From NCBI RefSeq assembly GCF_009497655.1, contig NZ_CP023317.1, positions 1,827,501-1,891,500 of the forward strand: DNA of 64,000 nt. The letters are read 5' to 3'. The notes under the pieces were generated by a model. The model was not told where the DNA came from. It saw nothing but the letters and a program-made list of their open reading frames with translations, and made no database searches. Below, piece by piece: positions 52,016 to 59,638 of the stretch. The DNA is from Priestia megaterium. Lineage in GTDB: Bacteria > Bacillota > Bacilli > Bacillales > Bacillaceae_H. How positions within the stretch are numbered: the stretch's first letter is position 1; each line of letters starts with the position of its first letter. Position numbers and translations under genes: made by a program.

Positions 52016-53323
52016 ATGAGTGAACACACAGTAAAGCGAACAGGACGCACACGATGGTTCATTTCATCTTTGTTAAGCAGTATGATTATTTTAAACTATT
52101 TTGATCGTGTAGCGGTGTCAGTGGCCGCTCCTGCAATACAAGATGCATTTCACTTAACGGGAACAGAGCTTGGAATTGTCTTTTCTATTTATACGTATTC
52201 TTATACGATCATGCAAATACCTGCGGGAAGCTTGCTTGATCGGTTCGGAGTAGCATGGGTGACAAGAGTCGGTATGGTGATTTGGAGTTTATTAACGATG
52301 TCGATGGCCTTTTTGCAAGGAAAACTTCTTCTCTATATTGTCCGATTTTTAATAGGAATAATGAGTGCTTCTGCATTTCCGGCAGCATCAAAAGCTACGT
52401 CGCTATGGTTTCCTCCAAATGAAAGAAGCTTACCAAATTCTTTGTTTGATTCAGCGGCCAAATTTTCGAATGTACTTGGCGCGCCTCTTGTAGCGTTTCT
52501 CATCACCAAATTTGATTGGCGCACAGCATTCTTATCTATTGGAATTATAAACGTGCTGTTTACGCTGCTGTTTTGGTTTTATTACGAAAAGCCAGAAAAG
52601 CATAGACGCATATCAGATGATGAGCTGAAGTATATTCAAGAAAATAATTTAAATGCAAACGATGAGCAAACATCAAAATTTTTACATACCTTGAAAGTAT
52701 TATTTACGAATCGAAAAGTTTGGGGGCTAATGATTGGGTTTACAGGCTATGGATATACGTTTAATTTACTGTTAACGTGGCTGCCAACTTTTTTAAAAGA
52801 AAAATACGGTATGGATATCATGTCATCGGGCCTGCTTACGGCAGTACCTTGGCTAATTGCTACATTTGCTGGCATTTTAGTAGGCGGGTGGCTTGTTGAT
52901 TACCTCATAAAAAAAGGTTATGACAGTCAAAAAGTATATCGCACCATCATTGTTATAGGATTATGCTTAGGGTTTGTTTTTTTAGGCTCTATTTTCACTA
53001 ATAGTGTCGTCTTAGCGATGATTTGTATTTCGATTGGACTGGCAGGTATATCTGCAACGGCACCAATCGGCTGGTCTATTTCCGCTGAAATTGCGCCTGC
53101 AGGCTCTATTTCTCTTCTCAGTTCTATTGTTAATTTAGCTAATAATTTGTTTGGTGGAATTATAGCGACAGCTTTAACGGGATATCTTTTGGATAAAACT
53201 GGTTCTTTTAATCTAAGCTTTATGGTAGCGGGAATTGTATTGTTGCTAGGCTTAATTTTTTATATTTATGTGCTAGGAGATATTAAACAAATTAAAATTC
53301 CAAAAAATCAACGTACGAAGTAA
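52016..53323 (+). CDS. MFS transporter, anion:cation symporter family
   Basis: A 435-aa twelve-helix MFS protein resembling the ACS family (hexuronate, glucarate, phthalate or similar organic acid uptake). Features include MIILNYFDRVAVSVAAPAIQ in helix 1, the D-R-F-G-V-A-W-V-T-R loop between helices 2 and 3 and FPAASKATSLWFPPNERSLP between helices 4 and 5. Hexuronate transport is possible given the uronate genes in the window, but it stands 15 kb away and alone. SD GAAAGGAGCTAGCT precedes the ATG. Confidence 0.83.
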   Translation: MSEHTVKRTGRTRWFISSLLSSMIILNYFDRVAVSVAAPAIQDAFHLTGTELGIVFSIYTYSYTIMQIPAGSLLDRFGVAWVTRVGMVIWSLLTMSMAFLQGKLLLYIVRFLIGIMSASAFPAASKATSLWFPPNERSLPNSLFDSAAKFSNVLGAPLVAFLITKFDWRTAFLSIGIINVLFTLLFWFYYEKPEKHRRISDDELKYIQENNLNANDEQTSKFLHTLKVLFTNRKVWGLMIGFTGYGYTFNLLLTWLPTFLKEKYGMDIMSSGLLTAVPWLIATFAGILVGGWLVDYLIKKGYDSQKVYRTIIVIGLCLGFVFLGSIFTNSVVLAMICISIGLAGISATAPIGWSISAEIAPAGSISLLSSIVNLANNLFGGIIATALTGYLLDKTGSFNLSFMVAGIVLLLGLIFYIYVLGDIKQIKIPKNQRTK

Positions 53324-53352
53324 AACCCCATGACTCGTTATGGGGTTTTACT
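53322..53352 (+). terminator. Terminator after the MFS gene
   Basis: AAAACCCCAT (53322-53331) pairs with ATGGGGTTTT (53340-53349) and a T-rich stretch follows. Confidence 0.88.
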
Positions 53353-53598
53353 TTTGATTATAAATAACGACCTTGCTTGTGCGTTTAGCGATGTGAGAAA
53401 CGCTATTAAGAAGGGAAATAAGGTAAATTTGTTTGTTTAAAACATATGATAGAGACTTATTTTAAAACAGAATTGTTAGTATAGCATGTTCTTAAAAAGG
53501 TTAAGATGGTTTTTATGAAGAAACCTTGTGTCTAGTTTTGTTATTTCAGCAGAAGTAGATACGAACCGCACTATAAAAAAATAGAAAGGCAGAGGAAC

Positions 53599-53778
53599 AT
53601 GAATCATAAAGAAAGTGAAAGCAATACTGAGTTAAATCAAAGTCATTTGTTAAAGGAACCTCAGCGCATAGAATTATCTAAGTACCAAATTTTAAAAGCA
53701 CTGATACCTGTTATTATACTTGGGCTTGTCGTTTTAGTGGCCGTATTACAAAATGATGGTCTTCTTAATTGGATTTAG
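53599..53778 (+). CDS. 59-aa single-pass membrane protein
   Basis: ATG at 53599 after AAAGGCAGAGGAAC opens a 59-codon frame ending TAG at 53778. The first 30 residues are polar (NHKESESNTELNQSHLLKEP), then one membrane helix (ALIPVIILGLVVLVAVL) and a short tail NDGLLNWI. The topology is a cytoplasmic N-terminus with one helix. I do not recognise a family. The ferredoxin gene starts 140 bp further on the same strand; the two may form a small redox pair, with nothing but position to say so. Confidence 0.6.
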   Translation: MNHKESESNTELNQSHLLKEPQRIELSKYQILKALIPVIILGLVVLVAVLQNDGLLNWI

Positions 53779-53918
53779 GCATGTAAAAGGAGCTTGCAAC
53801 GTACAACAGACGTCGCAATCAGTAGAAATAATGGATTGCAACTTAGGCATGCAACAAAAAAACTGCATAGAGTGTAATTCAAATCGCTTGGATACAGTAG
53901 AGGGAAAGAGGGAGATAT

Positions 53919-54239
53919 ATGCCAAGAGTAACCGTTTTAGGATACGGCAGTTTTGAAGTGGCAAAAGGAAAAAAGCTTGTCTTGGCACTCGAAGACAACG
54001 GTATAAATATTCTTCATCGGTGCGGTGGGAAAGCTAAATGCACGACTTGCAGGGTAGAAGTGCTCGAAGGTGAATATTGTGATTTAACACATGCGGAGAA
54101 AAATGCATACTCAGAAAGTTCAATTGAAGATCATTTGCGCTTATCGTGCCAAATTCGTGTAAATGAAGATGTCACCGTTCGGCCAATACTAACGGTAGAA
54201 AGCTCAGGACGAGAAGCAGGACCTCGACCCACAGAGTAG
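53919..54239 (+). CDS. 2Fe-2S ferredoxin
   Basis: A 106-aa plant-type ferredoxin fold. The cluster ligands are C35, C41, C44 (CGGKAKCTTC) and C77 in LRLSCQIRV. The last 15 residues are a polar tail. It is an electron carrier; the partner is unknown. AGAGGGAGAT precedes the ATG. It follows a 59-aa membrane protein and ends in a clear terminator. Confidence 0.92.
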   Translation: MPRVTVLGYGSFEVAKGKKLVLALEDNGINILHRCGGKAKCTTCRVEVLEGEYCDLTHAEKNAYSESSIEDHLRLSCQIRVNEDVTVRPILTVESSGREAGPRPTE

Positions 54240-54249
54240 TCATGTAATT

Positions 54250-54290
54250 GCAAAAAGCAGCGTGTGGAATGTTTACATGCTGCTTTTTGT
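54250..54290 (+). terminator. Terminator after the ferredoxin gene
   Basis: CAAAAAGCAGC pairs with GCTGCTTTTTG around an AT-rich loop, followed by T-rich sequence. Confidence 0.8.
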
Positions 54291-54299
54291 ATGTTTACT

Positions 54300-54346
54300 T
54301 AAAAAAATAACAAGAACAGCTAAAGGGAGTAGCAGCTGTTCTTGTT
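54300..54346 (-). terminator. Terminator for the leftward peptidoglycan-binding protein gene
   Basis: CAAGAACAGCT (54311-54321) pairs with AGCTGTTCTTG (54334-54344). On the minus strand TTATTTTTTT follows. It is about 120 bp beyond the stop codon; a smaller hairpin AATCACTC/GAGTGATT lies between. Confidence 0.65.
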
Positions 54347-54463
54347 CAAGTAAAATACCTACGGAATGATTCCTTTAAATTTTAGCATTCTGTAAGGCGG
54401 GCAGTAAATCACTCAAAAGAGTGATTATAAAGGCTTTTTTCGAACGGTTATCTGCAAATAGAT

Positions 54464-55030
54464 TTAATTGGATTCTTCAATCACATCTCCACTTTTGTAA
54501 ATATGATACCAGCCTATGGTACCTGATCCCCCTTGATCCATCCAGTCTTTATTTTTTGCTACGAATCTATAGTAAGCTTTATCGTTGTTATCTTTCCGTA
54601 AGCGGTCGTCTGTACTGAAGACAATGTTGTCACCGAGTTCTTTTTTACCGAATGCAATAGCCGTGCTGACAGGAAATTGCTTTCTTTCTACCTTGTTCTC
54701 ATCTAAAGCTGCCCATGTTAAGGGGCCAACAATACCATCTGGAGACAAGCGGTGATCGGTTTGAAATTCTTTTACTACAGTTTGCGTTCGCGTACCGAAA
54801 ATGCCATCAACTGATGTGTTATACTTCACATCCTTTAAGCTTTGCTGTAAGTCTCTTACGTAGCTAGAGTGGGAACCTTTACGAAGCGTAGGCCTCGTTT
54901 CTGCTTTAGCTTCAATTTTTTGTGAGTAGGCATCTTTAGCAGCTGCTTCAGTAGTTGGAGTGCTGAATGCTACGCATGTTGTTGCAAGCGTAAGAGTAGA
55001 AAGCATGACAAGTGTTTTTTTCGTTAACAT
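54464..55030 (-). CDS. Secreted peptidoglycan-binding domain protein
   Basis: A 188-aa protein with a signal peptide (TLVMLSTLTLATTCVAF core, cleavage near 30) and a PG_binding_1 domain at about 47-108 (LRKGSHSSYVRDLQQSLKD then DGIFGTRTQTVVKEFQ and GIVGPLTWAAL). The C-terminal 80 residues are unrecognised, with FGKKELGDNIVF and a Trp/Tyr-rich end (GTIGWYHIYKSGDVIEE). No lytic domain is seen, so it probably anchors to the wall. AAGGAGG precedes the ATG. Confidence 0.85.
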   Translation of the reverse strand: MLTKKTLVMLSTLTLATTCVAFSTPTTEAAAKDAYSQKIEAKAETRPTLRKGSHSSYVRDLQQSLKDVKYNTSVDGIFGTRTQTVVKEFQTDHRLSPDGIVGPLTWAALDENKVERKQFPVSTAIAFGKKELGDNIVFSTDDRLRKDNNDKAYYRFVAKNKDWMDQGGSGTIGWYHIYKSGDVIEESN

Positions 55031-55199
55031 GAAATAACCTCCTTGTTTTTAGCAACTATTTGTCGCTTTTCATGAGCTTTATAACTAATTAGTAGCTATA
55101 AAGTCAACTTATTATAGCGCAGGCAGTTTTCTATTTGTTTTTATATTCCTATGATTATATAAGATAGTCATAAAAAACTAGTGAAGTAGATAAATCGTT

Positions 55200-55409
55200 C
55201 TATGTTTTCACTATAATTTCATTTTTCTCTGGTACAGTACGGAAGGAAAAAACAGCAGGTTTAAGCGTCTTGTGTACCTGGAGTATGTCTTGCTCTATAA
55301 CGCTCATAATAAACGAATGAAAAGACTGCAAAGGGAATTTGGATCTCTTTGCAGTCTCTTCATGTTCAAAAGCTCTGCGTTCAACTGATAACCAGAAAGG
55401 AAAGTATTT
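55200..55409 (+). promoter_or_regulatory. Structured leader upstream of the YibE-like gene
   Basis: A -10-like TATAAT lies at 55213-55218. The 190 nt that follow can form GGTAC/GTACC pairing near 55230-55293 and an 11-bp perfect stem AGACTGCAAAG (55323-55333) with 55347-55357, followed by CTCTTCATG rather than a T run. It may be an attenuator or riboswitch-like leader; I match it to no known class. A reverse-strand frame of 77 codons here has no SD and is not called. Confidence 0.4.
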
Positions 55410-56573
55410 ATGTCTACTTTGTATGCTCAGCACATAAGGAACCTTTTTTCGAAAATAAAGTCCAATAAATCATCACGGAAACAAATTTTTCTCTACATAT
55501 TAGGGATTTGCTGTTTGTGTATAGCGCTCATTGTAACAAACCACAATTATTCTCTTTATAAAAAACCAATAGCTCAGGTAGTGAAGACGAATGTTGTAGA
55601 AAAAAACAAATCTGCTGATTTAAATCATAACAAAGATACCGTATACTCTCAGGAAATTGTTGCTAAAATAATGAACGGAAAATATAAAGGAAGGCTTATC
55701 CATTTAGAGAATACGTACTCATATTCAGGTGCTTATGATCAAAAGTATACTGTCGGAACAGATCTTTTTGTCTCCTTAGAAAAGAATTCACAGCATGCTC
55801 TAAATGGAACGATTGAAGGAGTGAAGCGGGACAAGCAGGTTACCGCTGTCGCTGGTTTATTTATATTAATTTTGCTGGCTATTGGAAGAAAACAAGGTTT
55901 TTATTCAATCATTAGCTTATTTATTAATATTGTTCTTTTAATCGGGGCCCTCAATGTATATTTAGCACTAGGAAATGTGAGCTTGCTAGCTGTATGTATT
56001 GTTGCGGTCGTTCTTTTTACGGTTATTTCTTTGTTATTAGTAAGCGGTAATAAAGAAAAAACGCATGTAGCAATTATTTCAACTTTAATAGGTACATTTG
56101 TTTCTCTTTTAATCGCGTATGGTGTCATGCAACTGACAGATTCTAATGGCCTTCATTATGAAGGAATGGAGTTTGTGACGATTCCTCCTCAAAAAATATT
56201 TATGAGTGAGGTATTAATAGGATCTTTAGGAGCTGTTATGGATGTAGCGATTACGATTACTTCTTCTGTCTATGAACTATATGAAAAAAATAAAGAGATC
56301 GCGCGCAAAGATTTACTGAAATCAGGCAAAGAAATTGGCGGAGACATCATGGGAGCTATGACGAATATTTTATTTTTTTCATATATAAGCGGAACAATCC
56401 CAATGGTTCTTCTTTATTTAAAGAATGGCTCTCCTCTAGGATATACGTTTTCGATGAATTTCTCCTTGGAGTTAATCCGTGCTCTTACTGGCAGCATTGG
56501 CATTGTTTTAACGATTCCCATTACACTCTATCTTTCGATTCTTTTTATTTTTAGAAAGGGGAACAGAAAGTGA
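55410..56573 (+). CDS. YibE/F-family membrane protein (first of a pair)
   Basis: A 387-aa protein. One N-terminal membrane helix (about 29-44) is followed by an extracytoplasmic domain to about 140 with strands such as KYKGRLIHLENTYSYSG and GTDLFVSLE. About seven more helices follow, with the YibE/F hallmark GSLGAVMDVAITITSSVYEL followed by the KDLLKSGKEIGGDIMGAMTN loop. The family has no settled function; some members affect metal or multidrug phenotypes. SD AAAGGAAAG is present. The stop overlaps the start of the second copy. Confidence 0.86.
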   Translation: MSTLYAQHIRNLFSKIKSNKSSRKQIFLYILGICCLCIALIVTNHNYSLYKKPIAQVVKTNVVEKNKSADLNHNKDTVYSQEIVAKIMNGKYKGRLIHLENTYSYSGAYDQKYTVGTDLFVSLEKNSQHALNGTIEGVKRDKQVTAVAGLFILILLAIGRKQGFYSIISLFINIVLLIGALNVYLALGNVSLLAVCIVAVVLFTVISLLLVSGNKEKTHVAIISTLIGTFVSLLIAYGVMQLTDSNGLHYEGMEFVTIPPQKIFMSEVLIGSLGAVMDVAITITSSVYELYEKNKEIARKDLLKSGKEIGGDIMGAMTNILFFSYISGTIPMVLLYLKNGSPLGYTFSMNFSLELIRALTGSIGIVLTIPITLYLSILFIFRKGNRK

Positions 56574-57352
56574 ACGTTTTACTATTGCTTGCTCTTATTT
56601 TATTTATTCTGATGAGTGTTGTGGGCGGAAAAAAAGGAATCCGGTCTTTCCTTGCGCTGTTCTTGAATTTTGGCGTTATTTTTCTCACCATTCTCTTTAT
56701 GCTGTCTATAAAAAATACGATTGTTGTTACGTTAATCGCTTGTACAATCATTAGCTGCATTAATTTATTTTATATTAATAAATTCAATCATAAAACGCTT
56801 GCTGCGTTTGTTTCAACGATTATTACCTTAGCTGTTTTAGTACTCTTTATTTTTATTATTGAACATCATGCAATGATTCAAGGATTTGGAGAAGAACAGG
56901 AAGAAGAAATTAACGCTTTTTCACTTTATGTTGGAATTGACTTTGCTAAAATAGCCATTTGTACAATTATTATGGGTGCCATAGGAGCGATCATTGATAT
57001 TTCGCTATCTATTTCGTCTTCTATGAATGAATTATTTGTTCATGATCCGTCCGTAACTAAAAAGAATCTCTTCAATTCTGGTTTGAAAATCGGAAGAGAT
57101 ATTTTGGGCACCACAACCAATACACTGTATTTTGCCTTTGTAGGCGGATATTTGACGTTAATTATCTGGTTTAAGAGATTGTCGTATTCGTTTGGAGACA
57201 TTATCAATTCAAAAACCTTTTGTGCAGAAGTCATTTCTATTTTAAGCGGGGGCATTGGTGTAGCCATTATTATTCCGATTACCTCTTGGATTAGTGCCTC
57301 TATTTTCTTACAAAAAAGAGAAAAAGGGAAGCAGTACAAGGAAATAAAGTAG
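56570..57352 (+). CDS. YibE/F-family membrane protein (second of a pair)
   Basis: A 260-aa polytopic protein without the extracytoplasmic domain of its neighbour. It repeats the hallmark GAIGAIIDISLSISSSMNEL and the SVTKKNLFNSGLKIGRDILG loop, matching the membrane half of the upstream protein. The GTG start overlaps the upstream TGA (GTGA), a coupled pair that probably forms a hetero-oligomer. SD AAAGGGGAACAG. Confidence 0.86.
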   Translation: MNVLLLLALILFILMSVVGGKKGIRSFLALFLNFGVIFLTILFMLSIKNTIVVTLIACTIISCINLFYINKFNHKTLAAFVSTIITLAVLVLFIFIIEHHAMIQGFGEEQEEEINAFSLYVGIDFAKIAICTIIMGAIGAIIDISLSISSSMNELFVHDPSVTKKNLFNSGLKIGRDILGTTTNTLYFAFVGGYLTLIIWFKRLSYSFGDIINSKTFCAEVISILSGGIGVAIIIPITSWISASIFLQKREKGKQYKEIK

Positions 57353-57390
57353 AGAAGCGTATGGACAAATAAAAACAGAAAGTCATAAGA

Positions 57391-57428
57391 AACTGCCCCT
57401 CCAATGGTTAACCATTGGAGGGGCAGTT
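57391..57428. repeat. 38-bp perfect palindrome after the YibE/F pair
   Basis: The left arm AACTGCCCCTCCAATGGTT (57391-57409) is the exact reverse complement of 57410-57428. No T run follows on either strand, though the stem would be very stable in RNA. It lies between the YibE/F pair and a convergent gene, so a terminator of unusual form is likely; a protein-binding or recombination site is the alternative. Confidence 0.8.
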
Positions 57429-57520
57429 CAAATTAACCTCGGCCTATTTGTGGGATTTTGAGAGGAAACTAGGTGGAGGATGGGAGTTGTAATAGCATTA
57501 AGGATTACAATCTGTTTTTC

Positions 57521-58222
57521 TTACTGATAGATAATACGAAAAGGCCAAGAAGCAGAATTTACAGGAGAAGCAGCTTTTACAAGGACCGTCTCACCATTAG
57601 CTGGAAGCAGATTCTTAAAAGCATAAATTCTACGTTCACCTCTTGGGGATCCACGTCCTCGAGAGGTCTTTTGAGGTATAATATTTCGTTCATTTTTTGG
57701 GTCAAGTATCCAGTGTACGTACCAAATCTGACGTAAAAATTGTCTGTTTGTACTTTGTGGACGTTCATCAAATATACAGTGATTCACTTGGCCTGTCCAA
57801 TATAGATATCGCCCGTTTCCTATATGCCATTCATCTTCTGACCGATATCTGATTCCTACACATTCACCGGGATAGATAATATCAGGGATGTTGTAATGAC
57901 TTTCTCTTTGACAGCTAGGGTCACTATATTGTGTATAAGGTGTGACTTCTACCTTTTCCAATTGATTTTTTCTAAAATACAAATATTGCTGCGTGACTTG
58001 CCCTGTCGTTCGATTTACGGCTCGGTGACTTAGAAGAATACCATTATAGGTCTGTAACTTTGTGTTATCGATGCTTCTTGTAACCGTTAAGGTACCGGCA
58101 TTTGAGCTTATGACGCCGCCTACTAATCTTCCATTATGAACACAGTACCCGTTTCTGCATGATGCACCGGCATTAGCTCGATATAGAACTCCTACGCATG
58201 TCCCACTAGTAATTAGAGTCAA
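57521..58222 (-). CDS. Unrecognised Cys-containing protein with internal duplication, paired with a TIR-like gene
   Basis: A 233-aa soluble, strand-rich protein without signal peptide. Two segments resemble each other: GTCVGVLYRANAG...NGYCVHNGRLVGGV (about 7-36) and GECVGIRYRSEDEWHIGNGR ending YWTGQV (about 118-143). They share C-V-G-[VI]-x-Y-R and a later N-G ... G-x-V. About seven cysteines are spread over the protein. The C-terminal part is basic (TSRGRGSPRGERR). I do not recognise a family; a carbohydrate- or ligand-binding fold is only a guess. The TTG start follows TGAGGTGAATATAA. It lies 72 bp downstream of the TIR/NDT-like gene. Confidence 0.6.
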   Translation of the reverse strand: MTLITSGTCVGVLYRANAGASCRNGYCVHNGRLVGGVISSNAGTLTVTRSIDNTKLQTYNGILLSHRAVNRTTGQVTQQYLYFRKNQLEKVEVTPYTQYSDPSCQRESHYNIPDIIYPGECVGIRYRSEDEWHIGNGRYLYWTGQVNHCIFDERPQSTNRQFLRQIWYVHWILDPKNERNIIPQKTSRGRGSPRGERRIYAFKNLLPANGETVLVKAASPVNSASWPFRIIYQ

Positions 58223-58294
58223 TTATATTCACCTCACATTTCAACGTTGTTTATAGAAATAGCTTTCGAAAGTACTCTTCGTTTGAAGTGATTT

Positions 58295-58981
58295 CTATAG
58301 ATCATCCGGGCCATATTGATAGGAAGGCTGTGTTTGAATAAAATAGCCATTTCGTACTTGAGCTACCCAGTTTTGAAATATTTCTCTCCATTCAACACGG
58401 TTAAAAAACTCATCAAGCGGCTTTGAAGAATCCCATTCAATGATAAAGAACGGAACTACTGATGGATTCCATACGCCTATACTATTGACACCTGCTTCTT
58501 TGATAAGAAGTAAAGGCAGGCCTCGTTGGTAACCCATGCTTGGCTCTATTTGTAAAAATGGAGCACCTTCCCATGATGGTGGCGGAGGTGTACCGCCGGG
58601 AATATTCGTCATGGTATAATTGGCGAAGACTTGCTGCATATTCACCGCAATCAATCCATAGCTAGAGAGGATCATTCGGCGAACGCTTGTAATCGTTTTA
58701 TTAGGATATTGCTCCGTATCAGGCAGTGTACGAGGGAAAAGAAGAGCACGTTCAATTTCATCAATTAAACGATTAAGAAATCTTGTTTGAGTAGCATTAA
58801 GCATAGAAGGGTGGCTGAGGAATACAGGAATTTTATAAGCTCTGTCGGCTGTATTTTTTAAAGGCATTTTAGGGGCAGCAGAGGGGGATACTTTATCGTC
58901 TCTAAGAGAGTAAGGCTTGTCTACATAATATTTACCATCTTGCGGATTATAATAGGAATAATGTTTTTTAATCGTAATCAT
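58295..58981 (-). CDS. TIR/nucleoside-deoxyribosyltransferase-like protein
   Basis: A 228-aa soluble protein. After a 48-residue variable N-terminus comes a domain starting KIPVFLSHPSMLNATQTRFL (50-69), then FPRTLPDTEQYP (82-93), VRRMILSSYGLIAVNM (100-115) and LQIEPSMGYQRGLPLLLI (143-160). The SHPS start, PRTL, S-x-GLI and the E146-P-x-x-x-Y-x-x-G-L-P pattern recall TIR-like and NDT-like folds, in which that Glu is catalytic for N-glycosidic bonds. If correct it would act on a nucleotide such as NAD+. The assignment is by pattern. The SD (AAAGG) abuts the ATG, so the true start may differ slightly. Confidence 0.5.
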   Translation of the reverse strand: MITIKKHYSYYNPQDGKYYVDKPYSLRDDKVSPSAAPKMPLKNTADRAYKIPVFLSHPSMLNATQTRFLNRLIDEIERALLFPRTLPDTEQYPNKTITSVRRMILSSYGLIAVNMQQVFANYTMTNIPGGTPPPPSWEGAPFLQIEPSMGYQRGLPLLLIKEAGVNSIGVWNPSVVPFFIIEWDSSKPLDEFFNRVEWREIFQNWVAQVRNGYFIQTQPSYQYGPDDL

Positions 58982-59179
58982 CCTTTCTTATTTTTCTCTA
59001 TATTTTATTCAGATAGACAAAATAAGTATGTATGTTTGTCCAAGGACATTAGTAGCATTTTTACGAGAAAACATATCTATATTATCGTATGTTAGATTTG
59101 ACTTAAATTAGTAGGGGAAAATAATTTCTTAAATCCAATCCTTAAACAACTACTAAATCACTCTTAGTTCACTAAAAAA

Positions 59180-59208
59180 TTGTAAATCAGTTAAAAATCA
59201 ATTATAGT
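59180..59208 (+). promoter_or_regulatory. Promoter of arsR-arsB
   Basis: TTGTAA (59180-59185), 17 bp and TATAGT (59203-59208) make a good sigma-A promoter 65 bp before arsR. An ArsR operator would be expected over the -10 to +20 region; ATGAAGCATTAATACAT is a weak dyad candidate. Confidence 0.65.
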
Positions 59209-59272
59209 AATGAAGCATTAATACATAAGCCCATTTATACATCAGCTGAAAGGGAGTAGGAGGTGTTCATTA

Positions 59273-59623
59273 ATGAGTACAAAATCTATAGATAGTATTG
59301 AAAAGGCAGCTCAAATCTTAAAATTATTGGGAGATAAAACAAGGCTTTCGATGGTGAAATTAATAGAGAACAATGAATGCTGTGTGTGTGAGTTCGTGGA
59401 TATCTATCAAGCTAGCCAACCTTCAATTAGTCAGCATTTGCGAAAATTAAGAGATGCTGAGCTTGTGAAGGAAAGAAGAAAAGGGCAATGGGTTTTTTAT
59501 TCTCTTAATAAAGAAAGCCAGTACTATGAGTTTGTTCTAGGTATACTTGAATCTGTACCAAGTCAGGACGAACGTTTACAAGAGCTAGAAAAACAAGGAC
59601 TGCGTATTAGTTGTTGTGAATAA
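59273..59623 (+). CDS. arsR: ArsR-family metalloregulator
   Basis: A 116-aa winged-helix repressor. ECCVCE (C36, C37, C39) is the arsenite-binding motif in the alpha-3 helix region of classic ArsR (ELCVCDL). The recognition helix is QPSISQHLRKLRDAEL and the wing is KERRKGQWVFYSL. A terminal cysteine pair (SCCE) is also present. Arsenite binding would release it from the promoter at 59180. SD AAAGGGAGTAGGAGG. It is 15 bp ahead of arsB. Confidence 0.93.
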   Translation: MSTKSIDSIEKAAQILKLLGDKTRLSMVKLIENNECCVCEFVDIYQASQPSISQHLRKLRDAELVKERRKGQWVFYSLNKESQYYEFVLGILESVPSQDERLQELEKQGLRISCCE

Positions 59624-59638
59624 TTGGAGGTTTAAAAA

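Noticed and set aside
53753-53956. 67-codon frame between the 59-aa protein and the ferredoxin
   Set aside because: It overlaps both better-supported genes in another frame and shows no SD at its start.
55200-55433. 77-codon minus-strand frame
   Set aside because: It lies across the leader hairpin of the YibE-like gene and lacks an SD; a short inner part looks protein-like but is not enough.
57521-58981. Calling the TIR-like pair a proven defence system
   Set aside because: The fold assignment rests on a few motifs and the partner is unknown; kept as a candidate only.
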